53,587 nucleotides of DNA from Pseudobutyrivibrio sp. GTDB taxonomy: Bacteria; Bacillota; Clostridia; Lachnospirales; Lachnospiraceae. Position 1 is the stretch's first letter. Every line of letters begins with the position of its first letter. The notes under the pieces are model-generated. The model had not been told where the DNA came from and did no database searches. It saw only the letters and a program-made list of their open reading frames with translations. The stretch lies in contig NZ_JAFUSK010000077.1 of the NCBI RefSeq assembly GCF_017471675.1, forward strand, positions 1 through 53,587, in the 5' to 3' direction. Positions 43,365-51,563 of this stretch are shown here, piece by piece. Position numbers and translations under genes: made by a program.

Positions 43365-44783
43365 ATGATAATAGGAAGAGAAAAAGAACTTGAAATATTA
43401 AATTCAACACTGCAAGACGATTATTCTCATTTTGTAGCTATTTATGGCCGTAGAAGAATCGGTAAGACTTTCCTTATCAGAGAGGCTTTTAATTATAGAT
43501 TTACTTTTCAGCATGCGGGATTATCAGAAGGGGGACTGAAAGACCAACTATTTGCTTTTGAGTCATCTATAAAAGATGCTGGTGGCAAGCCTGAAAAGAA
43601 AAGGAAGAATTGGTTAGAAGCATTTGAAGACCTTAAAGATGTAATTCGAAACTCAACAGAAAAAAAGAAAATTATATTTATTGACGAGTTATCATGGATG
43701 GATACCCAAAATAGTGATTTGATGGTAGCTCTAGAGAATTTTTGGAATGGCTGGGCTTCAGGTAGAAGAGATGTGGTTTTAATAGTATGCGCTTCTGCTA
43801 CATCATGGATGCTATCAAAAATAGTTCATAATAAAGGTGGTTTGTATAACCGATTGACCGAGCAAATACATCTCCAAAGTTTTACATTATCGGAATGTCG
43901 GGAATATGTACAATCTAAAAATTTAGTACTGACGGAAAGTCAGATACTTCAGTATTATATGATTTTTGGTGGCGTACCTTTTTATTGGGGATTTTTAAAG
44001 AAAGGCCTAAGCCTACCACAAAATATCGATGAAATACTTTTTGCGAAAAACGCACCTTTAGCAGATGAGTTTAAATACTTGTATTCATCAATATTTAAGA
44101 AGCCAGAAACATATATAAAAATTATCGAGACATTGGCTACCAAAAAAGTCGGGATGACTCGTGAAGAGATAATTGCAAATTCGGGAATTGCAAATTCAGG
44201 AGATTTGACCAAAAAACTTGAAGAACTTGAGAGCTGTGGTTTTATTAGAAAATACGATTCTTTTGGGATGAAGAAAAAGAATGCTGTTTATCAATTGATT
44301 GATAATTATACGCTGTTCTATTACCAGTTCCTTAAGAACAAGCCTTCTGATGAAAGATTCTGGTCTAACCAGATAAATATGCCACAGATAAATACATGGC
44401 AGGGGCTTGCGTTTGAGAGAGTGTGCTTGGAACACATTAGTGAAATTAAAAGTAAGCTCGGTATATCTGGTGTTCAAACAGATGTGAACTCGTGGTATTG
44501 TACACGTGATGTAGATAAAGGGATAAATGGTTCTCAGATTGACTTATTGATTGTTAGAAGAGATCAAGTGATAAATTTATGCGAGATTAAGTTTTCTAAT
44601 TCTGATTTCACAGTAACAGAAAGTGTGGATGAGAGTATTAGAAAAAAAATTGCTGACTTTGTAAATATTACAAAAACAAAGTACGCAATATATCCTACAT
44701 TAATAACCACATATGGTATGGTTCAGAATTCCTACTCTGGAAATATACAATCGGTTATTACTCTTAAAGATTTATTTACATAG
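43365..44783 (+). CDS. AAA ATPase with DUF234/nuclease-like C-terminus
   Basis: The 472-residue protein opens MIIGREKELEILNS and has Walker A YGRRRIGKTFL (about residues 27-37) and Walker B KKIIFIDELSWMD (about 107-119). The mid region GGVPFYWGFL is followed by a winged-helix-like part and a C-terminal PD-(D/E)XK-like core (QIDLLIVRRDQVINLCEIKF). This matches the archaeal-type ATPase/DUF234 family, of unknown function and often strain-variable. GAGGG precedes the ATG at 43365. It is unrelated in detail to the DUF4143 ATPase at 23424 but plays the same kind of accessory role in gene content. Confidence 0.82.
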   Translation: MIIGREKELEILNSTLQDDYSHFVAIYGRRRIGKTFLIREAFNYRFTFQHAGLSEGGLKDQLFAFESSIKDAGGKPEKKRKNWLEAFEDLKDVIRNSTEKKKIIFIDELSWMDTQNSDLMVALENFWNGWASGRRDVVLIVCASATSWMLSKIVHNKGGLYNRLTEQIHLQSFTLSECREYVQSKNLVLTESQILQYYMIFGGVPFYWGFLKKGLSLPQNIDEILFAKNAPLADEFKYLYSSIFKKPETYIKIIETLATKKVGMTREEIIANSGIANSGDLTKKLEELESCGFIRKYDSFGMKKKNAVYQLIDNYTLFYYQFLKNKPSDERFWSNQINMPQINTWQGLAFERVCLEHISEIKSKLGISGVQTDVNSWYCTRDVDKGINGSQIDLLIVRRDQVINLCEIKFSNSDFTVTESVDESIRKKIADFVNITKTKYAIYPTLITTYGMVQNSYSGNIQSVITLKDLFT

Positions 44784-44865
44784 CGGGAGTGAGTACGAAA
44801 ACAACAGATTCAGTAAGTGATTTAGCGCGGGGGCTAATCGCGTGGTACAACTTTAAAAAGAATGG

Positions 44866-44915
44866 AAAAGCACTTCTAATTACAGGGAACTTCCCTGCCT
44901 TTGAGGTGCTTTTTT
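44866..44915 (+). terminator. Terminator after the DUF234 ATPase gene
   Basis: AAAAGCACTTC (44866-44876) pairs with GAGGTGCTTTT, with an inner CAGGGA/TCCCTG stem, and six T follow. The structure explains most of a 60-codon open frame here. Confidence 0.7.
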
Positions 44916-44981
44916 CTGTATTTGAGGATGTGGGAATGCATATCGGACGAGCTGGAAAAATCACTGCTTGAGAATAACTAG

Positions 44982-45026
44982 CCTCTTGTTATTATAACGG
45001 TTAACCGATATAATAACAAGAGGAGG
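44982..45026 (+). promoter_or_regulatory. 42-bp palindrome over promoter and RBS of the toxin-antitoxin operon
   Basis: The 15-bp arms 44982-44996 and 45009-45023 are perfect inverted repeats around a palindromic core CGGTTAACCG (44998-45007). TTGTTA (44987-44992) and TATAAT (45009-45014) could form a promoter with a 16-bp spacer. The right arm also contains the start of AGGAGG (45021-45026). It is a likely operator for the XRE antitoxin, and as RNA it could hide the RBS. Confidence 0.7.
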
Positions 45027-45033
45027 TTGTATC

Positions 45034-45555
45034 ATGAATATTAAAAGATATTTAAAAGAAAATGACATATCCCTTAAAACAATGTCTGAAATCACAACAA
45101 TTCCTTATACAACACTTTCAGATATAGTTAATGAGAAGGTTGATTTATATGAGTGCAAATACAAGACTTTAAAGAAGCTTTCTTTATTTTTGAAGATATC
45201 TATAGATGATTTAGTTTATGAGAAAGAGGACTTTCAAACTTTTAGGAATAATCTTCATCATGAAATAAAAAATAGTGGCCTTCTAGAAGTTGCGGCAGAT
45301 GTTTTACAGCGAAAACGTATTGATTACTATTATCAGAATGATGATATTGTAAAGGCTTTGTATCTTTTGAGCTTGGTTGACTATGTCTGTAGGATAAATG
45401 AAATAGCTCTTTGTGAGGATTATGCCAATTTGCGAAATAAGAAACTTAAGGAACCTTTTTATGTAGGCGATTTAGTTGAAGCTAGTAATCCCAAGTATAT
45501 TATGGAATTTAAAAATCATAATATCTACGAAGGAGAGTTGACAGATGCAGTATAA
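45034..45555 (+). CDS. XRE-type antitoxin of a nucleotidyltransferase pair
   Basis: The 173-residue protein has an N-terminal helix-turn-helix (MSEITTIPYTTLSDIVNEKV, about residues 18-37, then LKKLSLFLKISIDDLV). The helical C-terminal part (residues 70-173) probably binds the partner. AGGAGG precedes the ATG by 7 nt. It overlaps the nucleotidyltransferase gene by 11 nt, the usual toxin-antitoxin arrangement. The upstream palindrome suggests self-repression. Confidence 0.75.
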   Translation: MNIKRYLKENDISLKTMSEITTIPYTTLSDIVNEKVDLYECKYKTLKKLSLFLKISIDDLVYEKEDFQTFRNNLHHEIKNSGLLEVAADVLQRKRIDYYYQNDDIVKALYLLSLVDYVCRINEIALCEDYANLRNKKLKEPFYVGDLVEASNPKYIMEFKNHNIYEGELTDAV

Positions 45556-46279
45556 TTCAGACAAAACCTTAATCACTAATGAAAATGCGTATGGGATATT
45601 AAAAGCTTTTGCTAACGAATATAAAAGGCAAAATGGTGAAGCTCCTGCTGAGATAATTATCGTAGGTGGTGGAAGTATAATGCTTAATTATGGCTTTAGA
45701 AAATCTACCCAGGATTTTGACATAATGATAAGTGGTGGCGGGACAGACATAAAAAATATTATTCATTATGTTGCAGATAAATATAATCTACCTAATGATT
45801 GGATGAATACAGATTTTAAACGCACGATTTCTTATTCTAGCAAGCTAAGGCAGGTATCTTCACATATGTTTTCGTTTAATCATAATTCACTGGAAATAAG
45901 AACTGTTAAAGATGAATACCTAATTGCTATGAAAATGATATCGGCTAGGCAATATAGAAATGATTTGTCTGATATTGTGGGAATTTTGTTATTTGCAAAG
46001 CAGAATAATAACCCTATAGCCTATAGAACTATTGAAAATGCAATAATAGAGCTTTATGATTCTACAAGGAATATTAAAAGTGAGGTTATAGAAAGAGTAA
46101 AAAGATATTCATCAATGAATGAAAGTGAACTTAGTGATGAATATTCAAAGTTAAAAGAAGATGAGAATAAAACCTTAGAAGATCTTCAGGACATAGATAA
46201 TAAGTATAAAGGTGTAGTGAATGAAGCAAGTGTGGATACTGTAATAGCTGCTTTAAGAAGAAAGGAAAACAAATCTTAA
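45545..46279 (+). CDS. DUF6036-like nucleotidyltransferase, putative toxin
   Basis: The 244-residue protein has a nucleotidyltransferase core: EIIIVGGGSIMLNYGFRKST with QDFDIMISGG, giving the Gly-Gly...Asp-x-Asp pattern, followed by RTVKDEYLIAMKMISARQYR. It belongs with AbiEii/MenT-like and DUF6036 enzymes, some of which modify tRNA or other RNA. With the overlapping XRE gene it forms a likely type II or IV toxin-antitoxin module. The Glu/Lys-rich C-terminal tail after residue 190 is unusual and may be a regulatory arm. Confidence 0.75.
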   Translation: MQYNSDKTLITNENAYGILKAFANEYKRQNGEAPAEIIIVGGGSIMLNYGFRKSTQDFDIMISGGGTDIKNIIHYVADKYNLPNDWMNTDFKRTISYSSKLRQVSSHMFSFNHNSLEIRTVKDEYLIAMKMISARQYRNDLSDIVGILLFAKQNNNPIAYRTIENAIIELYDSTRNIKSEVIERVKRYSSMNESELSDEYSKLKEDENKTLEDLQDIDNKYKGVVNEASVDTVIAALRRKENKS

Positions 46280-46361
46280 AAATGTTTAGCAGGTAATAGC
46301 CACACTTCACCCCAATTTTACATTCCCCCGCTAGACTCCTATTCATAAAGGAGTGAGGCTT

Positions 46362-47057
46362 ATGAATATAGGAATTTTACTAGCAGGAGGATGTGGCAGT
46401 CGCATGAAGTGCGATATGCCCAAGCAACTAATAAAGATAAACAATAAGCCGCTTATGTGTTATGCATTAGCGGCTTTTTTGGACTGCAAAATGATTGACC
46501 AGGTGCAGATTGTCATCAGTGATGATTGCCTAGAAAAGGTGGCGGATGACATTATTGCCATGGGAAATACTGAGAAAATAATGGGATTTTCAAGGGCGGG
46601 CGCCACCAGGCAGGAGTCAATTCTAAACGCCCTAAACGATATGGTGTATAGGATATCAGAAGAAGATGTGGTGGTGATTCACGATGGGGCAAGGCCACTG
46701 GCGTCCCAACAGCTGTTTGAAAAATTAATCACATCTATGGAAGGCTGCGACGGAGTAATCCCAGTGCTGCCGGTGAAGGATACCATATATAGATGTGCCG
46801 ATGGAATCTGGATTGATGAGGCTTTAGACAGAAGTCATCTGGTGGCAGGGCAATCGCCGGAAGCGTTTTTATATGGAAAATATCTAAAGGTCAACAGGCT
46901 TTTAGAAAAGCAAAATCGTATATGCGATATCTGTAGTTCCACCGAGGCGGCGATTTTGGCAGGAATGAAAATAAAAATGATTGAAGGTGAAGAGAACAAT
47001 TTTAAGATTACAACTCAGGAGGATTTGAAACGTTTTGAAAGCATTATTGCTAAGTGA
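46362..47057 (+). CDS. TarI/IspD-like cytidylyltransferase, copy 2
   Basis: The 231-residue protein carries LLAGGCGSRMKCDMPKQLIK, VVIHDGARPLASQQL, DGVIPVLPVKDTIY and EAAILAGMKIKMIEGEENN. It is the same length as copy 1 at 21581 and clearly paralogous, with different residues around the substrate loop. It probably makes CDP-ribitol or a related CDP-polyol. AAGGAG (46348-46353) supports the ATG at 46362. It overlaps the dehydrogenase gene by 23 nt. Confidence 0.82.
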   Translation: MNIGILLAGGCGSRMKCDMPKQLIKINNKPLMCYALAAFLDCKMIDQVQIVISDDCLEKVADDIIAMGNTEKIMGFSRAGATRQESILNALNDMVYRISEEDVVVIHDGARPLASQQLFEKLITSMEGCDGVIPVLPVKDTIYRCADGIWIDEALDRSHLVAGQSPEAFLYGKYLKVNRLLEKQNRICDICSSTEAAILAGMKIKMIEGEENNFKITTQEDLKRFESIIAK

Positions 47058-48045
47058 TATAGGAAAACTAGAGATACTTGAACGACCTGTGCCACTCCTT
47101 GAGTCTAACCATGTGTTAGTAGAGGTGAAGGCTTGCGGCATCTGCGGCTCAGACATCCCACGGGCATATACTGATGGAGCCCATCGTATGCCGATAGTGC
47201 CAGGACATGAGTTTGCAGGGGTGGTTAAAGATGTGTCGGCGGATGTGGATAAAAGCTGGCTTAACAAAAGAGTAGGTGTATTTCCATTACTTCCATGCAT
47301 GAAATGCAGCCAATGTAGAAAACAGCACTACGAAATGTGTGAAAACTATTCCTATCTAGGTTCTAGGACAGATGGTGGTTTCGCAGAATATGTATCAGTG
47401 CCAAGCTGGAATCTGATTGAACTACCAGACACTGTAACCTTCAAGCAGGCTGCCATGCTAGAGCCGCTTGCTGTAGTAGCTCACGCTATTAGAAAGCCAG
47501 CAGTAAAGCCTAATGACGAGGTCACAGTTATAGGCCTTGGGGCAATCGGATTACTTACAACCATGCTGCTAAAAGAGGTGGGTGTAGATATCGTATATAC
47601 GATAGGAAACAAATCATATCAGAATGAGTATGCTGCAACCCTTGGAGCCTGTCCTATTACACCAGCGGAAAGTTCATCAGCTGTGGTTTTTGAATGTGTT
47701 GGAAGTGAACAATCCTTGCAGCAGGCAATAGAGCTGGCTGCCCCGGCTGGCACCATTGTCCTTATAGGCAATCCAAGGCAGGATATGAACTTGCCAAAAG
47801 AAATATATTGGAAGATTTTACGCAAACAACTAAAGATAATAGGAAGTTGGAATTCAACCTTTAACCATGATAAAAACGATGATTGGCACTTTATCCTATC
47901 CATTCTTGCCAACCAGGAAAACAAAGATTTTCATCCAGAAAAATTTATCACCCACGAATTCAGTTTATGCAATATCCGGGATGGCTTTGAAATTATGCGA
48001 TTAAAGCAAGAGCCTTACGTGAAAATCATGATGGTAGCAGAGTAG
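47035..48045 (+). CDS. TarJ-like zinc-dependent alcohol dehydrogenase, copy 2
   Basis: The 336-residue protein has KACGICGSDIPRAY, PGHEFAG, the structural-zinc cluster CMKCSQCRKQHYEMC and the Rossmann motif VIGLGAIGLLT. Alignment to copy 1 at 22279 is nearly collinear, especially around GVFPLLPCMKC and NYSYLGSR. It starts with TTG at 47035, inside the cytidylyltransferase gene, with AGGAGG 12 nt upstream. The likely reaction is ribulose 5-phosphate reduction to ribitol 5-phosphate. Confidence 0.82.
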   Translation: MKALLLSDIGKLEILERPVPLLESNHVLVEVKACGICGSDIPRAYTDGAHRMPIVPGHEFAGVVKDVSADVDKSWLNKRVGVFPLLPCMKCSQCRKQHYEMCENYSYLGSRTDGGFAEYVSVPSWNLIELPDTVTFKQAAMLEPLAVVAHAIRKPAVKPNDEVTVIGLGAIGLLTTMLLKEVGVDIVYTIGNKSYQNEYAATLGACPITPAESSSAVVFECVGSEQSLQQAIELAAPAGTIVLIGNPRQDMNLPKEIYWKILRKQLKIIGSWNSTFNHDKNDDWHFILSILANQENKDFHPEKFITHEFSLCNIRDGFEIMRLKQEPYVKIMMVAE

Positions 48046-48062
48046 TAAAAGGGAGGAATTTG

Positions 48063-49028
48063 ATGCACAAAATAGGTATACAAACAGCAAACATAGTAAA
48101 GGATGAAGCCCCAAAAGAGGGCTTTAGGCGCATAGCAAATGCTGGCTTTGATTGTGTTGACTTTAGCCTTGATACGTATTTACGATATGAGGAATTTGCA
48201 CCAGATTATAGCGGCAGATTTTTTGACAAATCCTTGGATGAATTATTTGGATTTTTCACGCCACACAAAAATGCAGCTAAAAGCCTTAATATCAAAATCA
48301 ACCAAATGCACATGCCCTTTCCCATGTTTGCAACCAATATCAGCCGCGAAGCCAATGAATATATAAGGTATCAGGTTCTGCCCAAATCCTTGGAGATATG
48401 CGCCTTCATGGATTGTTCTAATATCGTAGCCCATCTATTCAACCTACCAAACAAGGTTCCAGACAAGACCTGCGCTCTGGAGCAGGAGGGAATTGAATGG
48501 CGTGCAAATGCAGAAGTACTTCATGAGCTGGCGCCATTAGCAGCAAAGTGTGGCATTACAATCTGCCTTGAGAATCTGTATAAGCCAGGACAACGTAGGC
48601 TTAGCGAAGGCCCGTGCTGCGACCCTGTAAAGCTATCGGCCAGAATCGATTACTTCAATGCCAAATATAAATCCGAAGTTCTAGGCGCCTGCTTCGACAC
48701 AGGCCACGCCAATCTCACAGATATGGACATGGCATCTTACCTGAAAATCCTTGGCCCAAGGGTGAAGACCTTGCACATCCATGACAATGATTGCATGACT
48801 GACCTGCACCAAATTCCCTATACCTTTACCAACACCAGGGACAAAATCTGCAGCACAAATTGGGATGAATTCCTGCGCACGCTTAAGGCTATAGGCTTCA
48901 CAGGAGTCTTAAGCTTTGAGACAGCTCCAGCTCTTAAGGCTTTCCCTCAGGAGCTTGCAGATGATGTACTGCATTTTATCGCCTCCATCGGAAAATACTT
49001 CGCCAAGGAACTGGACAATGCAAAATAA
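48063..49028 (+). CDS. Sugar-phosphate isomerase/epimerase-like TIM-barrel protein
   Basis: The 321-residue protein shows the AP-endonuclease-2/xylose-isomerase-like barrel with metal-ligand segments ITICLENLYK, GACFDTGHANLTDMDM, TLHIHDNDCMTD and GVLSFETAPAL. It may isomerise or epimerise a keto-sugar that feeds the adjacent dehydrogenase/cytidylyltransferase pair, as the epimerase at 20912 may do for the other pair. GGGAGGAA precedes the ATG at 48063. Confidence 0.8.
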   Translation: MHKIGIQTANIVKDEAPKEGFRRIANAGFDCVDFSLDTYLRYEEFAPDYSGRFFDKSLDELFGFFTPHKNAAKSLNIKINQMHMPFPMFATNISREANEYIRYQVLPKSLEICAFMDCSNIVAHLFNLPNKVPDKTCALEQEGIEWRANAEVLHELAPLAAKCGITICLENLYKPGQRRLSEGPCCDPVKLSARIDYFNAKYKSEVLGACFDTGHANLTDMDMASYLKILGPRVKTLHIHDNDCMTDLHQIPYTFTNTRDKICSTNWDEFLRTLKAIGFTGVLSFETAPALKAFPQELADDVLHFIASIGKYFAKELDNAK

Positions 49029-49051
49029 ATGTGAAAAAGTGTTCCTATTCC

Positions 49052-49080
49052 TTGAAATGAAACCTCTTTTATTATAAAAT
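49052..49080 (+). promoter_or_regulatory. Promoter of pgi
   Basis: TTGAAA (49052-49057) and TAAAAT (49075-49080) are separated by 17 bp. The leader to the ATG would be about 50 nt. Confidence 0.55.
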
Positions 49081-49135
49081 TTTCTCGATATCGTTTTAGT
49101 AAACACATTATTCACATAATAAAGGAGTGATCAAA

Positions 49136-50719
49136 ATGATAGAATGGAAGAATTTTGATAAGCTCGAGTCTTACAAGACTCTCCAGGGGCTTAAGAATCA
49201 AGTAGAATTAAAGTCTGCAATGGCAGGAGCAAACGGTGCTAAGCGTGTGGCTGAGTACGTAGTTCCAATGTCTAATGGAATGGTTTACAACTTTGCTTCA
49301 AAGCAGGTAGACGACACAGTTCTTGATGCACTTGCGAAGCTTGCTGACGAGGCACAGCTTGTAGATAAGTATGCAGCCCTCTACAACGGAGAGGTTATCA
49401 ATACAGGTGAGAAGAGATTAGTTCTTCACCAGCTTACACGTGGTCAGCTTGGAGATGATGTTACAGCTGATGGCGTTAATAAGAGAGAGTTTTATGTAAA
49501 GCAGCAGGAGCGTATCGCTGATTTCGCTAACAAGGTTCATGCAGGTGAAATCGTTAATGAGAAGGGTGAGAAGTTCACATCAGTAGTTCAGATTGGTATA
49601 GGCGGTTCTGACCTTGGCCCACGCGCTATGTATCTTGCACTTGAGAATTGGGCAAAGGTTACAGGCACATTCAAGATGGGGGCTCACTTCATTTCAAATG
49701 TAGACCCTGACGATGCAGCTGCAGTACTTGCAGGCGTTGATGTTGCTCATTCAATCTTTATCCTTGTTTCAAAGAGTGGTACAACACTTGAGACACTTAC
49801 AAATGAGTCATTTGTTAAGGATGCCCTTGCAAAGGCTGGCTTAGATGCAAGCAAGCACATGATTGCTGTTACATCTGAGACATCACCACTTGCAAAGTCA
49901 TCTGATTACTTAGATGCATTCTTCATGGATGATTACATCGGTGGCCGTTACTCATCTACATCTTCAGTAGGTGGTGCAGTGCTTTCACTTGCATTTGGTC
50001 CAGATGTATTCGCTAGATTCTTAAATGGTGCAGCAGCAGAGGATGCACTTGCAAAGAATGCTGATATCCGCAAGAACCCAGCACTTCTTGATGCACTTAT
50101 TGGTGTTTATGAAAGAAACGTACTTGGCTACGAGTCAACAGCAGTTCTTCCATATTCACAGGGCTTAAGCCGTTTCCCAGCTCACTTACAGCAGCTTGAT
50201 ATGGAGTCAAACGGTAAGAGCGTTAACAGATTTGGTGAGCCAGTTGATTACGTTACAGGACCAGTTATCTTTGGTGAGCCTGGTACAAACGGTCAGCACA
50301 GCTTCTACCAGTTATTACATCAGGGAACAAACATCATTCCTCTTCAGTTCGTAGGCTTCAAGAAGAGCCAGATGGCAACAGATGTTGTTATCGAAGGCAG
50401 CACATCACAGCAGAAGCTTAAGGCTAATGTTGCAGCTCAGATTATGGCTTTCGCATGCGGTAAGGATGATGACAACAGAAACAAATACTTCGAAGGTAAC
50501 AGACCTTCTTCAATCATCGTAGGCGAGCAGCTTACACCAGAGACACTTGGTGCACTTCTTGCTCACTTCGAGAACAAGGTAATGTTCCAGGGATTCGTAT
50601 GGAATCTTAACTCATTCGATCAGGAAGGCGTTCAGCTTGGTAAGGTACTTGCTAAGAAGGTACTTGCTGGCGATACATCAGATGCTCTTGCAGCATACGC
50701 TAAGCTTCTTGATATCTAA
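49136..50719 (+). CDS. pgi: Glucose-6-phosphate isomerase
   Basis: The enzyme interconverts glucose 6-phosphate and fructose 6-phosphate in glycolysis. The 527-residue protein has the sugar-phosphate loop QIGIGGSDLGPRAMYLALE (about residue 141), ILVSKSGTTLETLTNESFV, and GEPGTNGQHSFYQLLHQGTN with the family Glu and His. Its length is closer to the long E. coli-type enzyme than to the about 450-residue form common in Firmicutes. Codon use is strongly biased, as for a highly expressed gene. AAGGAGTG precedes the ATG at 49136. Confidence 0.93.
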   Translation: MIEWKNFDKLESYKTLQGLKNQVELKSAMAGANGAKRVAEYVVPMSNGMVYNFASKQVDDTVLDALAKLADEAQLVDKYAALYNGEVINTGEKRLVLHQLTRGQLGDDVTADGVNKREFYVKQQERIADFANKVHAGEIVNEKGEKFTSVVQIGIGGSDLGPRAMYLALENWAKVTGTFKMGAHFISNVDPDDAAAVLAGVDVAHSIFILVSKSGTTLETLTNESFVKDALAKAGLDASKHMIAVTSETSPLAKSSDYLDAFFMDDYIGGRYSSTSSVGGAVLSLAFGPDVFARFLNGAAAEDALAKNADIRKNPALLDALIGVYERNVLGYESTAVLPYSQGLSRFPAHLQQLDMESNGKSVNRFGEPVDYVTGPVIFGEPGTNGQHSFYQLLHQGTNIIPLQFVGFKKSQMATDVVIEGSTSQQKLKANVAAQIMAFACGKDDDNRNKYFEGNRPSSIIVGEQLTPETLGALLAHFENKVMFQGFVWNLNSFDQEGVQLGKVLAKKVLAGDTSDALAAYAKLLDI

Positions 50720-50756
50720 TAGCTTAGGCTTCTATTATTAAATGTTTATTAAAAAT

Positions 50757-50787
50757 GGCTATCGCGTCTTGCGGTAGCCGTTTTTTT
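50757..50787 (+). terminator. Terminator of pgi
   Basis: GGCTATCGC pairs with GCGGTAGCC (one G-U pair) around GTCTT, followed by seven T. Confidence 0.85.
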
Positions 50788-50805
50788 ACGCTAGGATATG
50801 TAAGA

Positions 50806-50858
50806 AAGCCTTCTCCCTGTGGGAGAAGGTGGCAGCGCAGCTGACGGATGAGGGTAAA
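50806..50858 (+). repeat. Half copy of the MITE-like intergenic repeat
   Basis: AAGCCTTCTCCC...GGGAGAAGG followed by the block 50826-50855, which is 29/30 identical to 14964-14993. Only one arm is present. Its end (GAGGG, 50850-50854) is placed as the ribosome binding site of the next gene. Confidence 0.75.
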
Positions 50859-50860
50859 CA

Positions 50861-51559
50861 ATGAATAATTTTACAGACAAAGAACAAGAAGCAGTTAAAA
50901 AGACTTGGGCAGGGGAAAAAGCAAAGCTTAAACAGATGTCCTTTGGCGAAAAGCTGGAATACATCTGGGCTTATTATAAGCTACATATATTAGTGGTATT
51001 GCTGATAATCGGTGCAATCACCTGGGGCGTTCATCATGCCCTTACCTATGTGGAGTATCGTATTTACGGTATGGTAATTAATTCAGGTCAGTTCAACGAA
51101 GAACTAAACACTACTCTTCATGATAAGCTGGGCATGGCTAAGCACGATGGAGTCAACATCACTGCAGACCTATACACAGATGAAAGCGCGAACATGGGCG
51201 GCTACGGCAATCGCCTTGATATCTATGTAATGTCTGGTCAGCTTGACTTTGCATTTACAGATAAAGAAGGTGTTGATTATCTGGTAAACATGGGAGCAAT
51301 TAGAGCCATCGAGGATCTTGCACCAGATTACCTATTAGCTGAGTGGTCAGATGATAAGCTTTACGAAGCCTCAGTTGTTGGAGATGATGGTAACACCTAC
51401 TCTGGCAATGTGGCTGTTGATATTTCAGATAGCCCAATTCATGAATACTTCGGTTTAGATGATAATATCAATTATCTAGTGCTTGCTGATTTAAGTGGCA
51501 GCGAAGAATACATGAATAATTTTTATAAATTACTATATGAAATAGAAAAAGGAGAATAA
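50861..51559 (+). CDS. Unknown membrane-anchored protein
   Basis: The 232-residue protein has a charged N-terminus, one membrane helix (LHILVVLLIIGAITWGVHHA, about residues 41-60) and an extracellular domain of about 170 residues. I do not recognise the domain, although segments such as RLDIYVMSGQLDFAFTDKEG resemble a binding-protein strand-helix pattern. It starts 3 nt after the repeat, from which its RBS derives, and is followed 4 nt later by a DUF624 protein gene, likely in the same operon. Confidence 0.65.
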   Translation: MNNFTDKEQEAVKKTWAGEKAKLKQMSFGEKLEYIWAYYKLHILVVLLIIGAITWGVHHALTYVEYRIYGMVINSGQFNEELNTTLHDKLGMAKHDGVNITADLYTDESANMGGYGNRLDIYVMSGQLDFAFTDKEGVDYLVNMGAIRAIEDLAPDYLLAEWSDDKLYEASVVGDDGNTYSGNVAVDISDSPIHEYFGLDDNINYLVLADLSGSEEYMNNFYKLLYEIEKGE

Positions 51560-51563
51560 GGTT

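Noticed and set aside
44789-44971. 60-codon open frame after the DUF234 ATPase
   Set aside because: The GTG start overlaps its only purine-rich site, and the second half coincides with a strong terminator hairpin. It may be a relic (GLIAWYNFKKNG looks protein-like), but I do not call it a gene.
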